Assembly (NCBI GenBank): GCA_017307355.1
Contig: JAFKFG010000014.1
Location: forward strand, 1-64,000
Source: Alphaproteobacteria bacterium
GTDB lineage: Bacteria; Pseudomonadota; Alphaproteobacteria; Micropepsales; Micropepsaceae
Direction of reading: 5' to 3'
DNA length: 64,000 nt
Shown one piece after another: positions 50,848 to 59,453 of this stretch (position 1 is the first letter of the stretch; every line of letters begins with the position of its first letter). A program made the translations under genes and the position numbers. The notes under the pieces are model-generated. The model made no database searches, was not told where the DNA came from, and saw nothing but the letters and a program-made list of their open reading frames with translations.

Positions 50848-52026
50848 ATGCACGCCGATCTTTGCGATTTCTGCGGCAGGGATTCCCTCAAATTCGTCTA
50901 CCAGCCGGAAGGCTCCACACGGGGCCTGAAAGTCCAGCTCTGCGGCCATTGCGGCTTGGCGCAGAGCACGCCGCGCATCGACCGGACGGAAAAGCGCCAT
51001 GACGCGGCCGTGTCGGGCGGTGCCGACTGGGGCAATGTGCGCTACGGCAAGGGCTTTCGCACCCAGGCCGCGATGGATGCCCTGGCGCGTCACGCCGATC
51101 TGCAAAAATCCCTTTCCTTGCTGGATGTGGGTTCCAACCGCGGCCGCTTCACCGCCGCGTTTCTGGATGCCGCGCCCAACGCGCGCATCACGGCCGTCGA
51201 GCCGGATGAGCGTTACGCGGATTCCTGCGCGGGCCTGTCACGCACGCAACTGATCCAATCGCGCATCGAAGATGCCGCCTTGACGGACGCCAGCTTCGAC
51301 ATCGTTCATTCCTGCCACACCATCGAGCATCTGGCACATCCCTTTGCCAGCCTGAAGGATCATGCGCGCGTGCTGAAGCCGGGTGGATTGCTGGTGCTGG
51401 ATGCGCCCAACATCGCCTTGATCGGCGGCAACGACATTCTGGAAGAATGGTTCATCGACAAGCATCTCTATCATTTCTCGGATGTCACCTTGGGCCGGAT
51501 GATCGAAGCGGCGGGCTTCACCATCATCGAACATCCCGATTCGGCCGACCGCATCAATCTTCTTTTCGTGGCCCGCAAGAATGGCTTACCGGCAACCGAA
51601 ATCGCCGCCGATCCCGCCGAAGTGATGCGCGCCGCCAGCCTGATGACCTCCTATGTCGCGACCCGCGCCGCCAACTGTGCCGCGCTGTCCGCCGCCGCTG
51701 CGGAACTGGAAAGCCTGAAGCCGCAGCGGGTGGCCTTGTGGGGCGCGGGACGATTGTTCGACGCCTTGGTGCGGACCGGCGGCTTTGATCCGGCCGATCT
51801 CGCGCTTCTGATCGACGCGCACCTCATTGCACACATGGGCAGCCGTCACGGCGTCCGCCTCAGCCCGCCGCACGCCTTGTCCGGCGCCATGGTGGATGTG
51901 GTGGTGGTGATGTCGCGGGGCTTCGCCGACGAAATCGTGGCGGAGGCGCAGCGCCTGGCGCCCAAGGCTCGCATCATTCTTTATGCCGATCTTCTGGCGC
52001 GTGCGCGCCTTGCCAAGGCCGCCTGA
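50848..52026 (+). CDS. C-methyltransferase-like protein (zinc-binding N-terminus)
   Basis: A 392-residue protein. The N-terminus has a four-cysteine ribbon (CDFCGRD and CGHCGLAQS) and the centre a SAM domain (SLLDVGSNRGRFTAAFLDAA, FDIVHSCHTIEHLAHPFASL). The C-terminal about 110 residues form a Rossmann-like domain (RVALWGAGRLFDALVR, DVVVVMSRGFADEIV). This three-part layout is that of sugar C-methyltransferases of the TylC3 type. The start at ATG 50848 follows GGACCTAAGTGC; longer in-frame starts exist at 50815 and 50806. It lies 67 bases after the sulfotransferase. Confidence 0.8.
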   Translation: MHADLCDFCGRDSLKFVYQPEGSTRGLKVQLCGHCGLAQSTPRIDRTEKRHDAAVSGGADWGNVRYGKGFRTQAAMDALARHADLQKSLSLLDVGSNRGRFTAAFLDAAPNARITAVEPDERYADSCAGLSRTQLIQSRIEDAALTDASFDIVHSCHTIEHLAHPFASLKDHARVLKPGGLLVLDAPNIALIGGNDILEEWFIDKHLYHFSDVTLGRMIEAAGFTIIEHPDSADRINLLFVARKNGLPATEIAADPAEVMRAASLMTSYVATRAANCAALSAAAAELESLKPQRVALWGAGRLFDALVRTGGFDPADLALLIDAHLIAHMGSRHGVRLSPPHALSGAMVDVVVVMSRGFADEIVAEAQRLAPKARIILYADLLARARLAKAA

Positions 52027-52029
52027 CCC

Positions 52030-52926
52030 ATGAACCAGAAATTTCAAACCGTATCCGCACAACCTTCGCCGGCCATGCTGGCGGAAAAACTCGCCGAAGC
52101 GGCGCGCTTCATCCGCTGCCATTCCGTGGCCTCGATCTTTCACGCCGGTTCCGGCCATCCCGGCGGCGCTTTGTCGTCGGCCGACCTCTTCGCCTGTCTG
52201 TATGGAGCGGAGATGAATGTCTGGCCGAACGCAATTCATGATCCCAGCCGCGATCGCTTTGTCCTGTCCAAGGGACATGCCGCGCCCGCGCTTTACGCCA
52301 CCGGGGCGCATTTCGGCTTTTGCGACGCCAAGGCCGCGCTGGCTTTGCGCAAATTGAACAGCCCGTTCCAGGGCCATCCGCATGTGCTGGACCTGCCCTG
52401 GGTGGAAACCTCCACCGGTTCCCTGGGTCAGGGCATGTCGGTCGCGGTCGGCATGGCCATCGGCCTCCGGCTGCAGAAAATCCCCGCCCGGGTCTACACC
52501 ATGCTGGGCGACGGCGAATTGCAGGAAGGCGAAGCGTGGGAAGCGGCGATGTCGGCAGCCCATCACAAGCTGGATAATCTCTGCGCCGTGATCGACTACA
52601 ACAAGCTGCAAAGCGACAATTGCAACGACGCGATCATGCGGCTGGAGCCCCTGGCGGACAAATGGCGCGCCTTCGGCTGGTCGGTGGCCGAAATCGACGG
52701 CCACAATATCCCGGAGATTCTGGATCATCTGGGCCGGGCCGGCGCCACCCGCGAAAAGCCGTCGGTCCTGATCGCCCATACGATCAAGGGCAAGGGCGTG
52801 CCGTACATGGAAAATATCCCGACCTGGCATGGCAGCGTGAAGCTCACGCCGGCGCAGACCGAAGAAGCGTTGACGGCGCTGGGCGCGAGCGCCGACGAAA
52901 TCAAAGGTTTCATGCATGTCTCTTAA
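52030..52926 (+). CDS. Transketolase-like protein, N-terminal (TPP-binding) subunit
   Basis: A 298-residue protein equal to the first half of transketolase, with HAGSGHPGGALSSADLFACL, LSKGHAAPALYATG, TGSLGQGMSVAVGMA and the diphosphate-binding GDGELQEGEAWEA...DYNK. It cannot work alone and pairs with the next gene, which it overlaps by 11 bases. Split transketolases in surface-sugar loci are thought to make or elongate unusual ketoses. A housekeeping role in the pentose pathway is less likely given the operon. Confidence 0.88.
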   Translation: MNQKFQTVSAQPSPAMLAEKLAEAARFIRCHSVASIFHAGSGHPGGALSSADLFACLYGAEMNVWPNAIHDPSRDRFVLSKGHAAPALYATGAHFGFCDAKAALALRKLNSPFQGHPHVLDLPWVETSTGSLGQGMSVAVGMAIGLRLQKIPARVYTMLGDGELQEGEAWEAAMSAAHHKLDNLCAVIDYNKLQSDNCNDAIMRLEPLADKWRAFGWSVAEIDGHNIPEILDHLGRAGATREKPSVLIAHTIKGKGVPYMENIPTWHGSVKLTPAQTEEALTALGASADEIKGFMHVS

Positions 52927-53911
52927 TTCGCCTACCGCTTCGCTATGTGAGGCGGGTGCCCCAGCCTTGATCGCCAACAGCGATTCCCTGCGCGAAGCCT
53001 TCGGCAAGGCGCTGTCCGCCTTGGGCGATGAATTCCCAAAGCTGGTGGTGCTGGACGCCGACATCGCGGGCGGCACCGGCGTGCATCATTTTCGCAAAAG
53101 CCATCCCGACCGCATGATCCAGTTCGGCATTGCCGAGCAGAATATGATGGCGGCGGCGGGCGGCATGGCGGCGGTGGGATTGATCCCCGTGGTCACCACC
53201 TTCGCCGTTTTCTGCCTGCGCGCCATCGAACAGGCGCGGCTCTCGCTTTGCTATGCCCGCCGCAATGCCAAGATCGTGGCCAGCCATCCCGGCCTGGATG
53301 TGGGGCCCGATGGCGGCTCGGCCCAGGCGCTGGAAGATCTGGCGGCCTTCCGCGCCATTCCCGGCATGACGGTGATTTCGCCTGCCGATCCCACCGAAAT
53401 GGTGCTGGCGACCCGCGCGATGCTGGAATATGACGGCCCGGTCTATATGCGCACCGGCCGCAGCCCATGCGCCCGCCTGTTCGGCGAGGATCACAAATTC
53501 GAAATCGGCAAGGGCCAGATCATCCGCGACGGCGACGATGTCACCATCGTGGCGTGCGGAATCGAAGTCGCCCGCGCCCTCGCCGCTGCCGAAAGTCTGG
53601 CGGAGGAAGGAATCTCGGCCCGGGTGGTCAACATGGCCACCATCAAGCCCATCGATGCCGCGCTTCTGTCGCGTTGCGCGGTCGAGACCGGCGCCCTGGT
53701 GACGGCCGAGGATCACAATATCCATGGCGGGCTGGGCGGCGCGGTGGCCGAAGCCCTGGCCGCGACCACGCCCTGCCCCGTCGAGTTCGTGGGGGTGAAG
53801 GATACGTTCGGCGCATCCGGCGAGCCGGAAGAGTTGGCCCATCATTTCGGCATCTCCGCGCCCTTCATCGCCGACGCGGCGCGGCGTGCCATCCGTCGTA
53901 AACGCAAATGA
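52916..53911 (+). CDS. Transketolase-like protein, C-terminal subunit
   Basis: A 331-residue protein equal to the pyrimidine-binding and C-terminal halves of transketolase. It has LVVLDADIAGGTGVHHF, the catalytic glutamate in FGIAEQNMMAAAGGMA, SHPGLDVGPDGGSAQALED, YMRTGRSP and the C-terminal LVTAEDHNIHGGLGGAVAEA. With the preceding subunit it forms a complete thiamine-diphosphate enzyme. It overlaps both neighbours. Confidence 0.88.
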   Translation: MSLNSPTASLCEAGAPALIANSDSLREAFGKALSALGDEFPKLVVLDADIAGGTGVHHFRKSHPDRMIQFGIAEQNMMAAAGGMAAVGLIPVVTTFAVFCLRAIEQARLSLCYARRNAKIVASHPGLDVGPDGGSAQALEDLAAFRAIPGMTVISPADPTEMVLATRAMLEYDGPVYMRTGRSPCARLFGEDHKFEIGKGQIIRDGDDVTIVACGIEVARALAAAESLAEEGISARVVNMATIKPIDAALLSRCAVETGALVTAEDHNIHGGLGGAVAEALAATTPCPVEFVGVKDTFGASGEPEELAHHFGISAPFIADAARRAIRRKRK

Positions 53912-54660
53912 GCCGCTTCTCGCTTGCCGGAAAATGCGCCGTCGTCACCGGCGGCAGCCGCGGCATCGGCCGCGCCATCGCGCTGGGCCTGGCGGATGCC
54001 GGGGCCGATATTCTTCTCACCTATCGCGAGAAATCCGCGGACGCCGATGCCGTGGTCAAAGCCATCGAGGCCAAGGGCCGGCGCGCCAAAGCGGTCCAGA
54101 TGGACGTGACAGATCGGGCCAGTGTCGAAGCGGCGGTGAAGGCGGCAGACGCATTCGGCGCCATTTCAATCCTGGTCAACAATGCCGGGATCAACAAACC
54201 CACCGATTTCGATCAGATCACCGACGCCGACTGGGACAATATCCTGGCGACCAATTTGAAAGGCCCTTTCATGGCGGCCCAGGCGTTCCTGTCCTTGCTG
54301 AAGAAAGCGGGCGGCGGCGCGATGGTGCATATCGGCTCGGTCAGCGGCCAGTATGGCGGCCCCCGCACGGCCCATTATGCCGCGTCCAAGGCGGGGCTGA
54401 TTTCCTTAGGTCAAGTGATCGCGCGGTTCGGCGCCGCCCATAACATCCGCTCGAATGTGGTGTCGGCGGGGATGATCGCCTCCGACATGGCGGCGGGCGG
54501 ACTTGCCGCTGCCAGCGTGCAGAAAGCGGCGGAGAATATTTTGCTGAAGCGCATGGGCAGCCCGGACGAAGTGGCGGATGCCGTGGTGTTCCTGGCCAGC
54601 GATGCGGCATCCTACATCACGGCGCAGACCCTCAACGTCAATGGCGGCCTCTACTTCTGA
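53908..54660 (+). CDS. Short-chain dehydrogenase/reductase
   Basis: A 250-residue classical SDR. The cofactor motif is VVTGGSRGIGRAIALGLA, followed by LVNNAGINKPTDFD, the catalytic serine in HIGSVSGQYGG, the Y-x3-K pair in HYAASKAGLIS, and the C-terminal LASDAASYITAQTLNVNGG. It resembles FabG, but the operon makes a sugar intermediate the probable substrate. Its start overlaps the transketolase stop by four bases and its stop shares one base with the ATP-grasp start. Confidence 0.9.
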   Translation: MSRFSLAGKCAVVTGGSRGIGRAIALGLADAGADILLTYREKSADADAVVKAIEAKGRRAKAVQMDVTDRASVEAAVKAADAFGAISILVNNAGINKPTDFDQITDADWDNILATNLKGPFMAAQAFLSLLKKAGGGAMVHIGSVSGQYGGPRTAHYAASKAGLISLGQVIARFGAAHNIRSNVVSAGMIASDMAAGGLAAASVQKAAENILLKRMGSPDEVADAVVFLASDAASYITAQTLNVNGGLYF

Positions 54661-55883
54661 TGACCAGCGGAAAGACATTGCTGATCGTGTCCGGCGGCAT
54701 CGAAGCCGCCGACGCAGCCAAACGCGCCAAGGAAATGGGCCATATGGTGGTGGTGTCGGATATCGACGCCAATGCGCCCGGCTTTGCCTTCGCGGATTCC
54801 TGCCTGATCGCCGATGTGTATGGCCCGGCGGAAACCGCCGCCGCCGCCGAGCGCTATAGCCGCAAGATCCGCAAGATCGATGGCGTCTTGTGCGTGGCCG
54901 CCGATGCGCCCGTCACCGCCGCCACCGTGGCGCAGCGCCTGCGCCTGCCCGGCCTTCCCGTGCATGTGGCGGAGCTGGCCTGCGACAAGCTGGCGATGAA
55001 GAAATGCTTCCGCTCCGCCGGCGTGGCGGTGCCCTGGTTCGCCGAAGTCGCGACCCCGCAGGAATTGCAGCGCATCGCCGTCGAACGCGGCCGCGATCTG
55101 GTGATCAAGCCGGTGGACAGCCGGGGCAGCCGGGGCGTGCAGCGCGTCGCCCAGGTTCAGGACCTGGCCAAGGCCTTCATGCTGGCGCGGTCCTATTCCC
55201 CCAGCGAGCGGGTGATGGTGGAACAATATCTGCCCGGCCCGCAGGTTTCGACGGAATCGCTGGTGACGGGCGGGCGCTGCTACACGGTTGGTTTCTCGGA
55301 CCGCAATTACGAATTCCTGGAGCGCTATGCGCCGTTCTTCATCGAGAATGGCGGCGATCTTCCCAGCCAGTTGCCCCGCGAGACGCAGGATAAGGTTCAT
55401 GCCCTGGTGGCACGCGCGGCCGCCGCGATGGGCGTCACCGACGGGACGGTCAAGGGCGATATCGTGATCCATGACGGCGAGCCCTATGTGATCGAGCTGG
55501 CGGCGCGGCTGTCGGGCGGATTTTTCTGCACACGGGAAATTCCCTTGAATACGGGCGTCGATTTCATCGGCGCCGCGATCAAGATCGCCCTGGGCGAAAG
55601 CGTCAGCGAAGCGGAGATGACGCCCCGCCAGTCCGTGCCGGTGGTACAGCGCTATGTCTTCCCCAAGCCGGGCACGGTGGTGGCCATTCGCGGCGCGGAG
55701 GATGCGCGCAAAATTCCCGGCGTGGCCGAGCTGGTGGTGACGGCGCGGATCGGCGATGTGATCCCGCCTGCGGGTGACAAACGCCCGTCCGGCGCCATGG
55801 TCCTGGCAACGGGCGCAAGCCGCGACACGGCCTTGAAAGCGGCGAATGACGCCCTGGGCCTGATCCGGATCGAAACCGCATGA
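54660..55883 (+). CDS. ATP-grasp ligase
   Basis: A 407-residue ATP-grasp protein of the carbamoyl-phosphate-synthase/D-Ala-ligase type. Seen are a Rossmann-like N-terminus (TLLIVSGGIEAADAAKRAKE), the ATP-binding strand LVIKPVDSRGSRGV, VMVEQYLPGPQVSTESLV and the metal-binding VIELAARLSGGFF. It should form an amide or acyl bond on an acidic substrate using ATP. In this locus it may attach an amino acid to the sugar or activate its carboxylate; that is inference. It overlaps the GH57-like gene by four bases. Confidence 0.85.
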   Translation: MTSGKTLLIVSGGIEAADAAKRAKEMGHMVVVSDIDANAPGFAFADSCLIADVYGPAETAAAAERYSRKIRKIDGVLCVAADAPVTAATVAQRLRLPGLPVHVAELACDKLAMKKCFRSAGVAVPWFAEVATPQELQRIAVERGRDLVIKPVDSRGSRGVQRVAQVQDLAKAFMLARSYSPSERVMVEQYLPGPQVSTESLVTGGRCYTVGFSDRNYEFLERYAPFFIENGGDLPSQLPRETQDKVHALVARAAAAMGVTDGTVKGDIVIHDGEPYVIELAARLSGGFFCTREIPLNTGVDFIGAAIKIALGESVSEAEMTPRQSVPVVQRYVFPKPGTVVAIRGAEDARKIPGVAELVVTARIGDVIPPAGDKRPSGAMVLATGASRDTALKAANDALGLIRIETA

Positions 55884-57835
55884 ACGCGCCGCTCCGCGCC
55901 CCGGACATCCAGGCCGCGAGCGGGCTCAACGTCTTCGCGTTCTTTCATCTCAATCTCGCTTTCTCCTCCATCGAGGAAGAACGGCGGGGCGAAGTGATCG
56001 CGCATTGCTATTGGCCGCTGCTCCGGCTGGCCGAGCGTTGCGGTCCCATCGGCATGGAAGTTTCCGGCTATACGCTGGAAGAAATCGCCGCCCGCGATCC
56101 CGAATGGATCGGCCGGGCCCGAAGCCTGATCGCGCAGGGCCGGATCGAACTGATCGGTTCGGGCTATAGCCAGATGATCGGGCCCTTGGTGCCCGCTCGG
56201 GTGACGGAAGAAAATCTGCGGCTGGGCCATGATATCTATCGGCACCTTTTTGGCACGAAGCCGCGCACGGCGTTGATCAACGAACAAGCCTATGCGGCGG
56301 GCCTGGTGGGGCTTTATCGCGATGCCGGCTATGACGCCATCATCATGGATTGGGAAAATCCGGCGGCAAACCATCCCGAATGGACCCCCGAAACCCAGTA
56401 TCTGCCGCAGCGCGCGCGCGGCGCCGACGGCCGCGACATCGCCCTGATCTGGAGCAACACCACCCTGTTCCAGCAATTGCAGCGCTTCGCCCATGGCGAC
56501 ATCGACCTTCAAACCTATCTGCGCTTTGTCCGCGGCCGCAGGGGCCAGGGCCCGCGCGCCCTGTGCCTTTATGCCAGCGATGCGGAGATTTTCGATTTTC
56601 GTCCCGGTCGCTTTAAGACCGAGGAACGGCTTTCATCCCAAAGCGAATGGATGCGGTTGGAAGACGCATTGTGCGCGGTGGCTGCGGATGCGGCGATGAC
56701 GGCGCCTTCGGGCATCCTGGCTTTGTCGAACTTGCCTGGCGCGGGCCAAACCCTCTTCCTGGAAAGCGCCGCCTGCCCGGTGCCGGTGAAAAAACAGCGC
56801 AAATACAATCTGGCCCGCTGGGCCGTGACCGGGCGGGACAATCTGGCGATCAATGCCGCCTGCCAACGCATCTATGAAGGCATGTTGAAAAGCGCGCAGC
56901 CCGACTGGAAAGAATTGTGCCATCTCTGGGCCAGCGATTTTCGCACCCATCTGACGGAAAAGCGCTGGGCGGCCTATCGCGAACGGCTGCAGGCCGCGGA
57001 GGCTTTGTGGAGCGAGCCGGTCGTTGCTCTGCCGGCGCCGCGCGGCGCGGCCGCAACGGATCGCTACATCCCGATCGAAACGCCCACGCTGCGCGCACGT
57101 TTGGACCGGCGGCGCGGCCTTGCCATCGCCAACCTGCATTTCAAGGGCCAGGAGAAGCCCGCGCTGGGCGGATTGCCCCATGGCTTCTTCGACGAGATCG
57201 CGCTGGCGGCCGACTGGTACACCGGGGACAGTGTTTTCGAGGCGCCTGGCGAGCACAAGCTCACCGACCTGGAATGGTGCGAGGCGCACATCGACCGCCG
57301 CGCCAATGGCGATGTGGTGGCGACGGCGCGGATCGAAACGCCCAAAGGCCTTATCGAAAAGACTCTGCATTTTCACGCTGCCGCGCCGCAGGTCGAATTC
57401 GATCTCAGCTTCGACTGGAGCGATTGGGGCAAAGGCGTTTTGCGGCTGGGCCACTTCACGCTTCTACCGGACGCGTTCGACACCGAGCATTTGACGCTGT
57501 CCACCACCAATGGCGGCGGGCGGGAGAATTATCCCTTGGCCGGACGTACCGTCGAGCATGGCGCGCCGGTTTCGTTCCTGGTGTCGTCCGCCCACGGCTT
57601 CGGCATGACCGAAGGCTGGGCCGAAATCGGCGACGGCAAAACCCTGCTGCGCGTGGACGTGGATCGCTCGGCCGCGCCGCTTCTGGGCATGCTGACCCAT
57701 CGCCGCGCGGGCGATAAATTGTTCTGCCAGATCCAGCTTTCGGCCCTGGAGCTGGACGATACCCGCAAGCCGGGCGCCTATCATTCCGGCCCGCGCCGCT
57801 TCCGCTTTTCCGTGCGTGCGATGCCAATAGAATAA
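55880..57835 (+). CDS. Glycoside hydrolase family 57-like protein
   Basis: A 651-residue protein. The N-terminal half resembles the GH57/polysaccharide deacetylase-like barrel: VFAFFHLNLAFSSIEEERRG, RIELIGSGYSQMIGPLVPAR, LINEQAYAAGLVGLYRDAGY and AIIMDWENPAANHP. The C-terminal third (from about 410) is rich in beta strands and may be the associated all-beta domain. I cannot name the nucleophile with confidence, so activity is unproven. It may cleave, trim or transfer a glycan intermediate. It closes the operon and is followed by a long inverted repeat. Confidence 0.75.
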   Translation: MNAPLRAPDIQAASGLNVFAFFHLNLAFSSIEEERRGEVIAHCYWPLLRLAERCGPIGMEVSGYTLEEIAARDPEWIGRARSLIAQGRIELIGSGYSQMIGPLVPARVTEENLRLGHDIYRHLFGTKPRTALINEQAYAAGLVGLYRDAGYDAIIMDWENPAANHPEWTPETQYLPQRARGADGRDIALIWSNTTLFQQLQRFAHGDIDLQTYLRFVRGRRGQGPRALCLYASDAEIFDFRPGRFKTEERLSSQSEWMRLEDALCAVAADAAMTAPSGILALSNLPGAGQTLFLESAACPVPVKKQRKYNLARWAVTGRDNLAINAACQRIYEGMLKSAQPDWKELCHLWASDFRTHLTEKRWAAYRERLQAAEALWSEPVVALPAPRGAAATDRYIPIETPTLRARLDRRRGLAIANLHFKGQEKPALGGLPHGFFDEIALAADWYTGDSVFEAPGEHKLTDLEWCEAHIDRRANGDVVATARIETPKGLIEKTLHFHAAAPQVEFDLSFDWSDWGKGVLRLGHFTLLPDAFDTEHLTLSTTNGGGRENYPLAGRTVEHGAPVSFLVSSAHGFGMTEGWAEIGDGKTLLRVDVDRSAAPLLGMLTHRRAGDKLFCQIQLSALELDDTRKPGAYHSGPRRFRFSVRAMPIE

Positions 57836-57837
57836 AA

Positions 57838-57871
57838 CAAACGGGCGATGCCCCCCGGCATCGCCCGTTTG
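57838..57871. terminator. Long hairpin between the sugar operon and flagellin gene
   Basis: A perfect 15-bp stem (57838-57852 with 57857-57871) with a CCCC loop. The A-rich left flank gives TTGTTTTATT on the minus strand, so it can terminate minus-strand transcription; on the plus strand there is no T run. Confidence 0.75.
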
Positions 57872-57959
57872 CCATTCCCACCGACGAAGAGTCCCCTACA
57901 CCTTAGGGCGGATGCCGCCTTCTGGCTGTCATCCGAATATTCGAAAAGTCTGGAAAAGC

Positions 57960-57987
57960 GGCGGACGCGAATAGATCCGCGTCCGCC
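57960..57987 (-). terminator. Terminator-like hairpin downstream of flagellin 1
   Basis: A 10-bp stem GGCGGACGCG/CGCGTCCGCC with an eight-base loop, followed on the minus strand by GCTTTTCC. Confidence 0.65.
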
Positions 57988-58004
57988 ATTTTCCGTCAGG
58001 CGTA

Positions 58005-58838
58005 TCAGCCGCCCTGGAACAGGCCCAGGAGGGTCTGCGGCGCCTGGTTGGCGATCGACAGCGCCTGGATGCCCAGCTGCTGCTTGACCTGCAGCGACTG
58101 CAGCGACGCGCTTTCTTCCGCCATGTTGGCGTCCACCAGATGGCCGATGCCGATGGTCAGCGTATCGGACAGGTTCTGGGCGAACGTCGCCTGAATCGAG
58201 AACTTCGCGGCACCGGCCGACAACTTGGCCAGAGCCGAGTTGACGTTGGTGAGCGAGGACTGGATGGTGGCGACCAGGGTCGACGCCTTGGCCTGGGTCG
58301 AAATCGTGGCCGTGGACGTCAAGGTCACGATGGTACCGGACAGGCTCATATTCTGAGCCGAAGTCGTGATACGACGCGCACCGTCGGCAGACGCCAGAGC
58401 CGTGATCTGGGTGGTCGAACCGTCCACCAGGTTGAAGCCGTTGAACACCGCATTCTTCACGATTGTGCTGATCTGGTCGCGCAGCGCGGTGAAGTCGGAG
58501 TTCAAAGCCTGACGGCTGGCGGTGTCGAGCGACGAGTCGGCCGCGGACAAGGCCTTCTGTTTCAGCTGGATCAGCAGGTCCGAAATGGACTGACCGGCCG
58601 ACAGCGCCACATCGACCGAGGACGTAGCGTTGTTGATCGAGTTGATGACCGAGGCATAGCCGGCAACCGCACCGCGCTGATTCTGCGCGATGGCGTAGAT
58701 GGCGCCGTTGTCACGGGCGGAAGCCACTTTCAAGCCGCTGTTGATGGCGCTCTGGGTCTTGGCCAACGCACCCTGAGTCGCGCTGAGGTATTGCAGCGCG
58801 GTCAATGCGCCGGCATTGGTATTGACAGAAAAAGTCAT
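58005..58838 (-). CDS. Flagellin 1
   Basis: A 277-residue flagellin with only the conserved D0/D1 ends and a short centre, the alphaproteobacterial type. The N-terminus is MTFSVNTNAGALTALQYLS with NSGLKVASARDNGAIYAIAQ, and the C-terminus contains ANMAEESASLQSLQVKQQLG and ALSIANQAPQTLLGLFQ. Ser/Thr-rich segments in the centre (TIVTLTSTATISTQAKAS) are plausible O-glycosylation sites. A sigma-54 promoter lies 65-79 bases upstream. It is closely similar to the second flagellin gene along its entire length. Confidence 0.96.
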   Translation of the reverse strand: MTFSVNTNAGALTALQYLSATQGALAKTQSAINSGLKVASARDNGAIYAIAQNQRGAVAGYASVINSINNATSSVDVALSAGQSISDLLIQLKQKALSAADSSLDTASRQALNSDFTALRDQISTIVKNAVFNGFNLVDGSTTQITALASADGARRITTSAQNMSLSGTIVTLTSTATISTQAKASTLVATIQSSLTNVNSALAKLSAGAAKFSIQATFAQNLSDTLTIGIGHLVDANMAEESASLQSLQVKQQLGIQALSIANQAPQTLLGLFQGG

Positions 58839-58902
58839 TGGTCTCTCCGTTCTGGTCTTGAGCGCTTTGGCTCATTAGGCGTTTTGCCCGGAGGACCTAT
58901 AG

Positions 58903-58917
58903 GCAAGCGCCGTGCCG
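58903..58917 (-). promoter_or_regulatory. Sigma-54 promoter of flagellin 1
   Basis: Minus-strand CGGCAC-GGCGC-TTGC with GG-N10-GC. Transcript start is expected near 58891, leaving a leader of about 53 bases before the ATG, room for an FlbT target. Confidence 0.78.
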
Positions 58918-59133
58918 CACCTGATTCAGAATCGCTTAAACATCGATTTTGCGCCGATGCGGAAAAATGGTTCCGGCGGAGATTTTCCCGGCATTTTCTT
59001 GCCCGGCAATTTTTTCCCCGTCGCGGCAAATATTGCCGGGCGGAGACGGCAATTATTTCCACTTTGACGAAAAGACATGGCGCTTTTGTTGGAAAAATTC
59101 CGGTAAAGAAACATGCTTATCAATATATTGATG

Positions 59134-59396
59134 CCCCCATCTGTCTTCCTCAGGCAAGCCTTCGGAAGCCGTTCAGTACGCTGTCGCTACCGAACTCCCC
59201 CGTCAGGCCTTCGGCCACGGGGGAAGAAAGCTAGAGCCAAGGCGATCTAGCGCTTGTTGCAGCCTGCCGAGGCCCGCCTCCCCCGTGCGTGCGCAGCACG
59301 CTGACGGGGGAGGTGGCCGTAGCACCGTGGAGGCCGGTCACAAAAGGTTCAGTGAACCTTTTGTCGGCCGACCGGTGCGAAGGCCGGAGGGGGAGA
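59134..59396 (+). repeat. Composite palindromic element (A-linker-B) between flagellin genes
   Basis: A variant A unit (59134-59229) carrying an inserted TACGCTGTCGCTACCGAA segment, then linker GGCGATCTAGCGCTTGTTGC, then a B unit with an extra perfect 12-1-12 hairpin ACAAAAGGTTCA/TGAACCTTTTGT at 59340-59364. It ends at the flagellin 2 terminator. Confidence 0.88.
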
Positions 59397-59401
59397 CAAA
59401 A

Positions 59402-59429
59402 AAAGAGCGGCGCTCGCGCGCCGCTCTTT
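59402..59429 (-). terminator. Terminator of flagellin 2
   Basis: A 12-bp stem AAAGAGCGGCGC/GCGCCGCTCTTT with a TCGC loop, followed on the minus strand by a run of T residues. It sits 24 bases past the stop codon. Confidence 0.88.
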
Positions 59430-59453
59430 GCCGTTCCTGCGATGAAGTGATCG

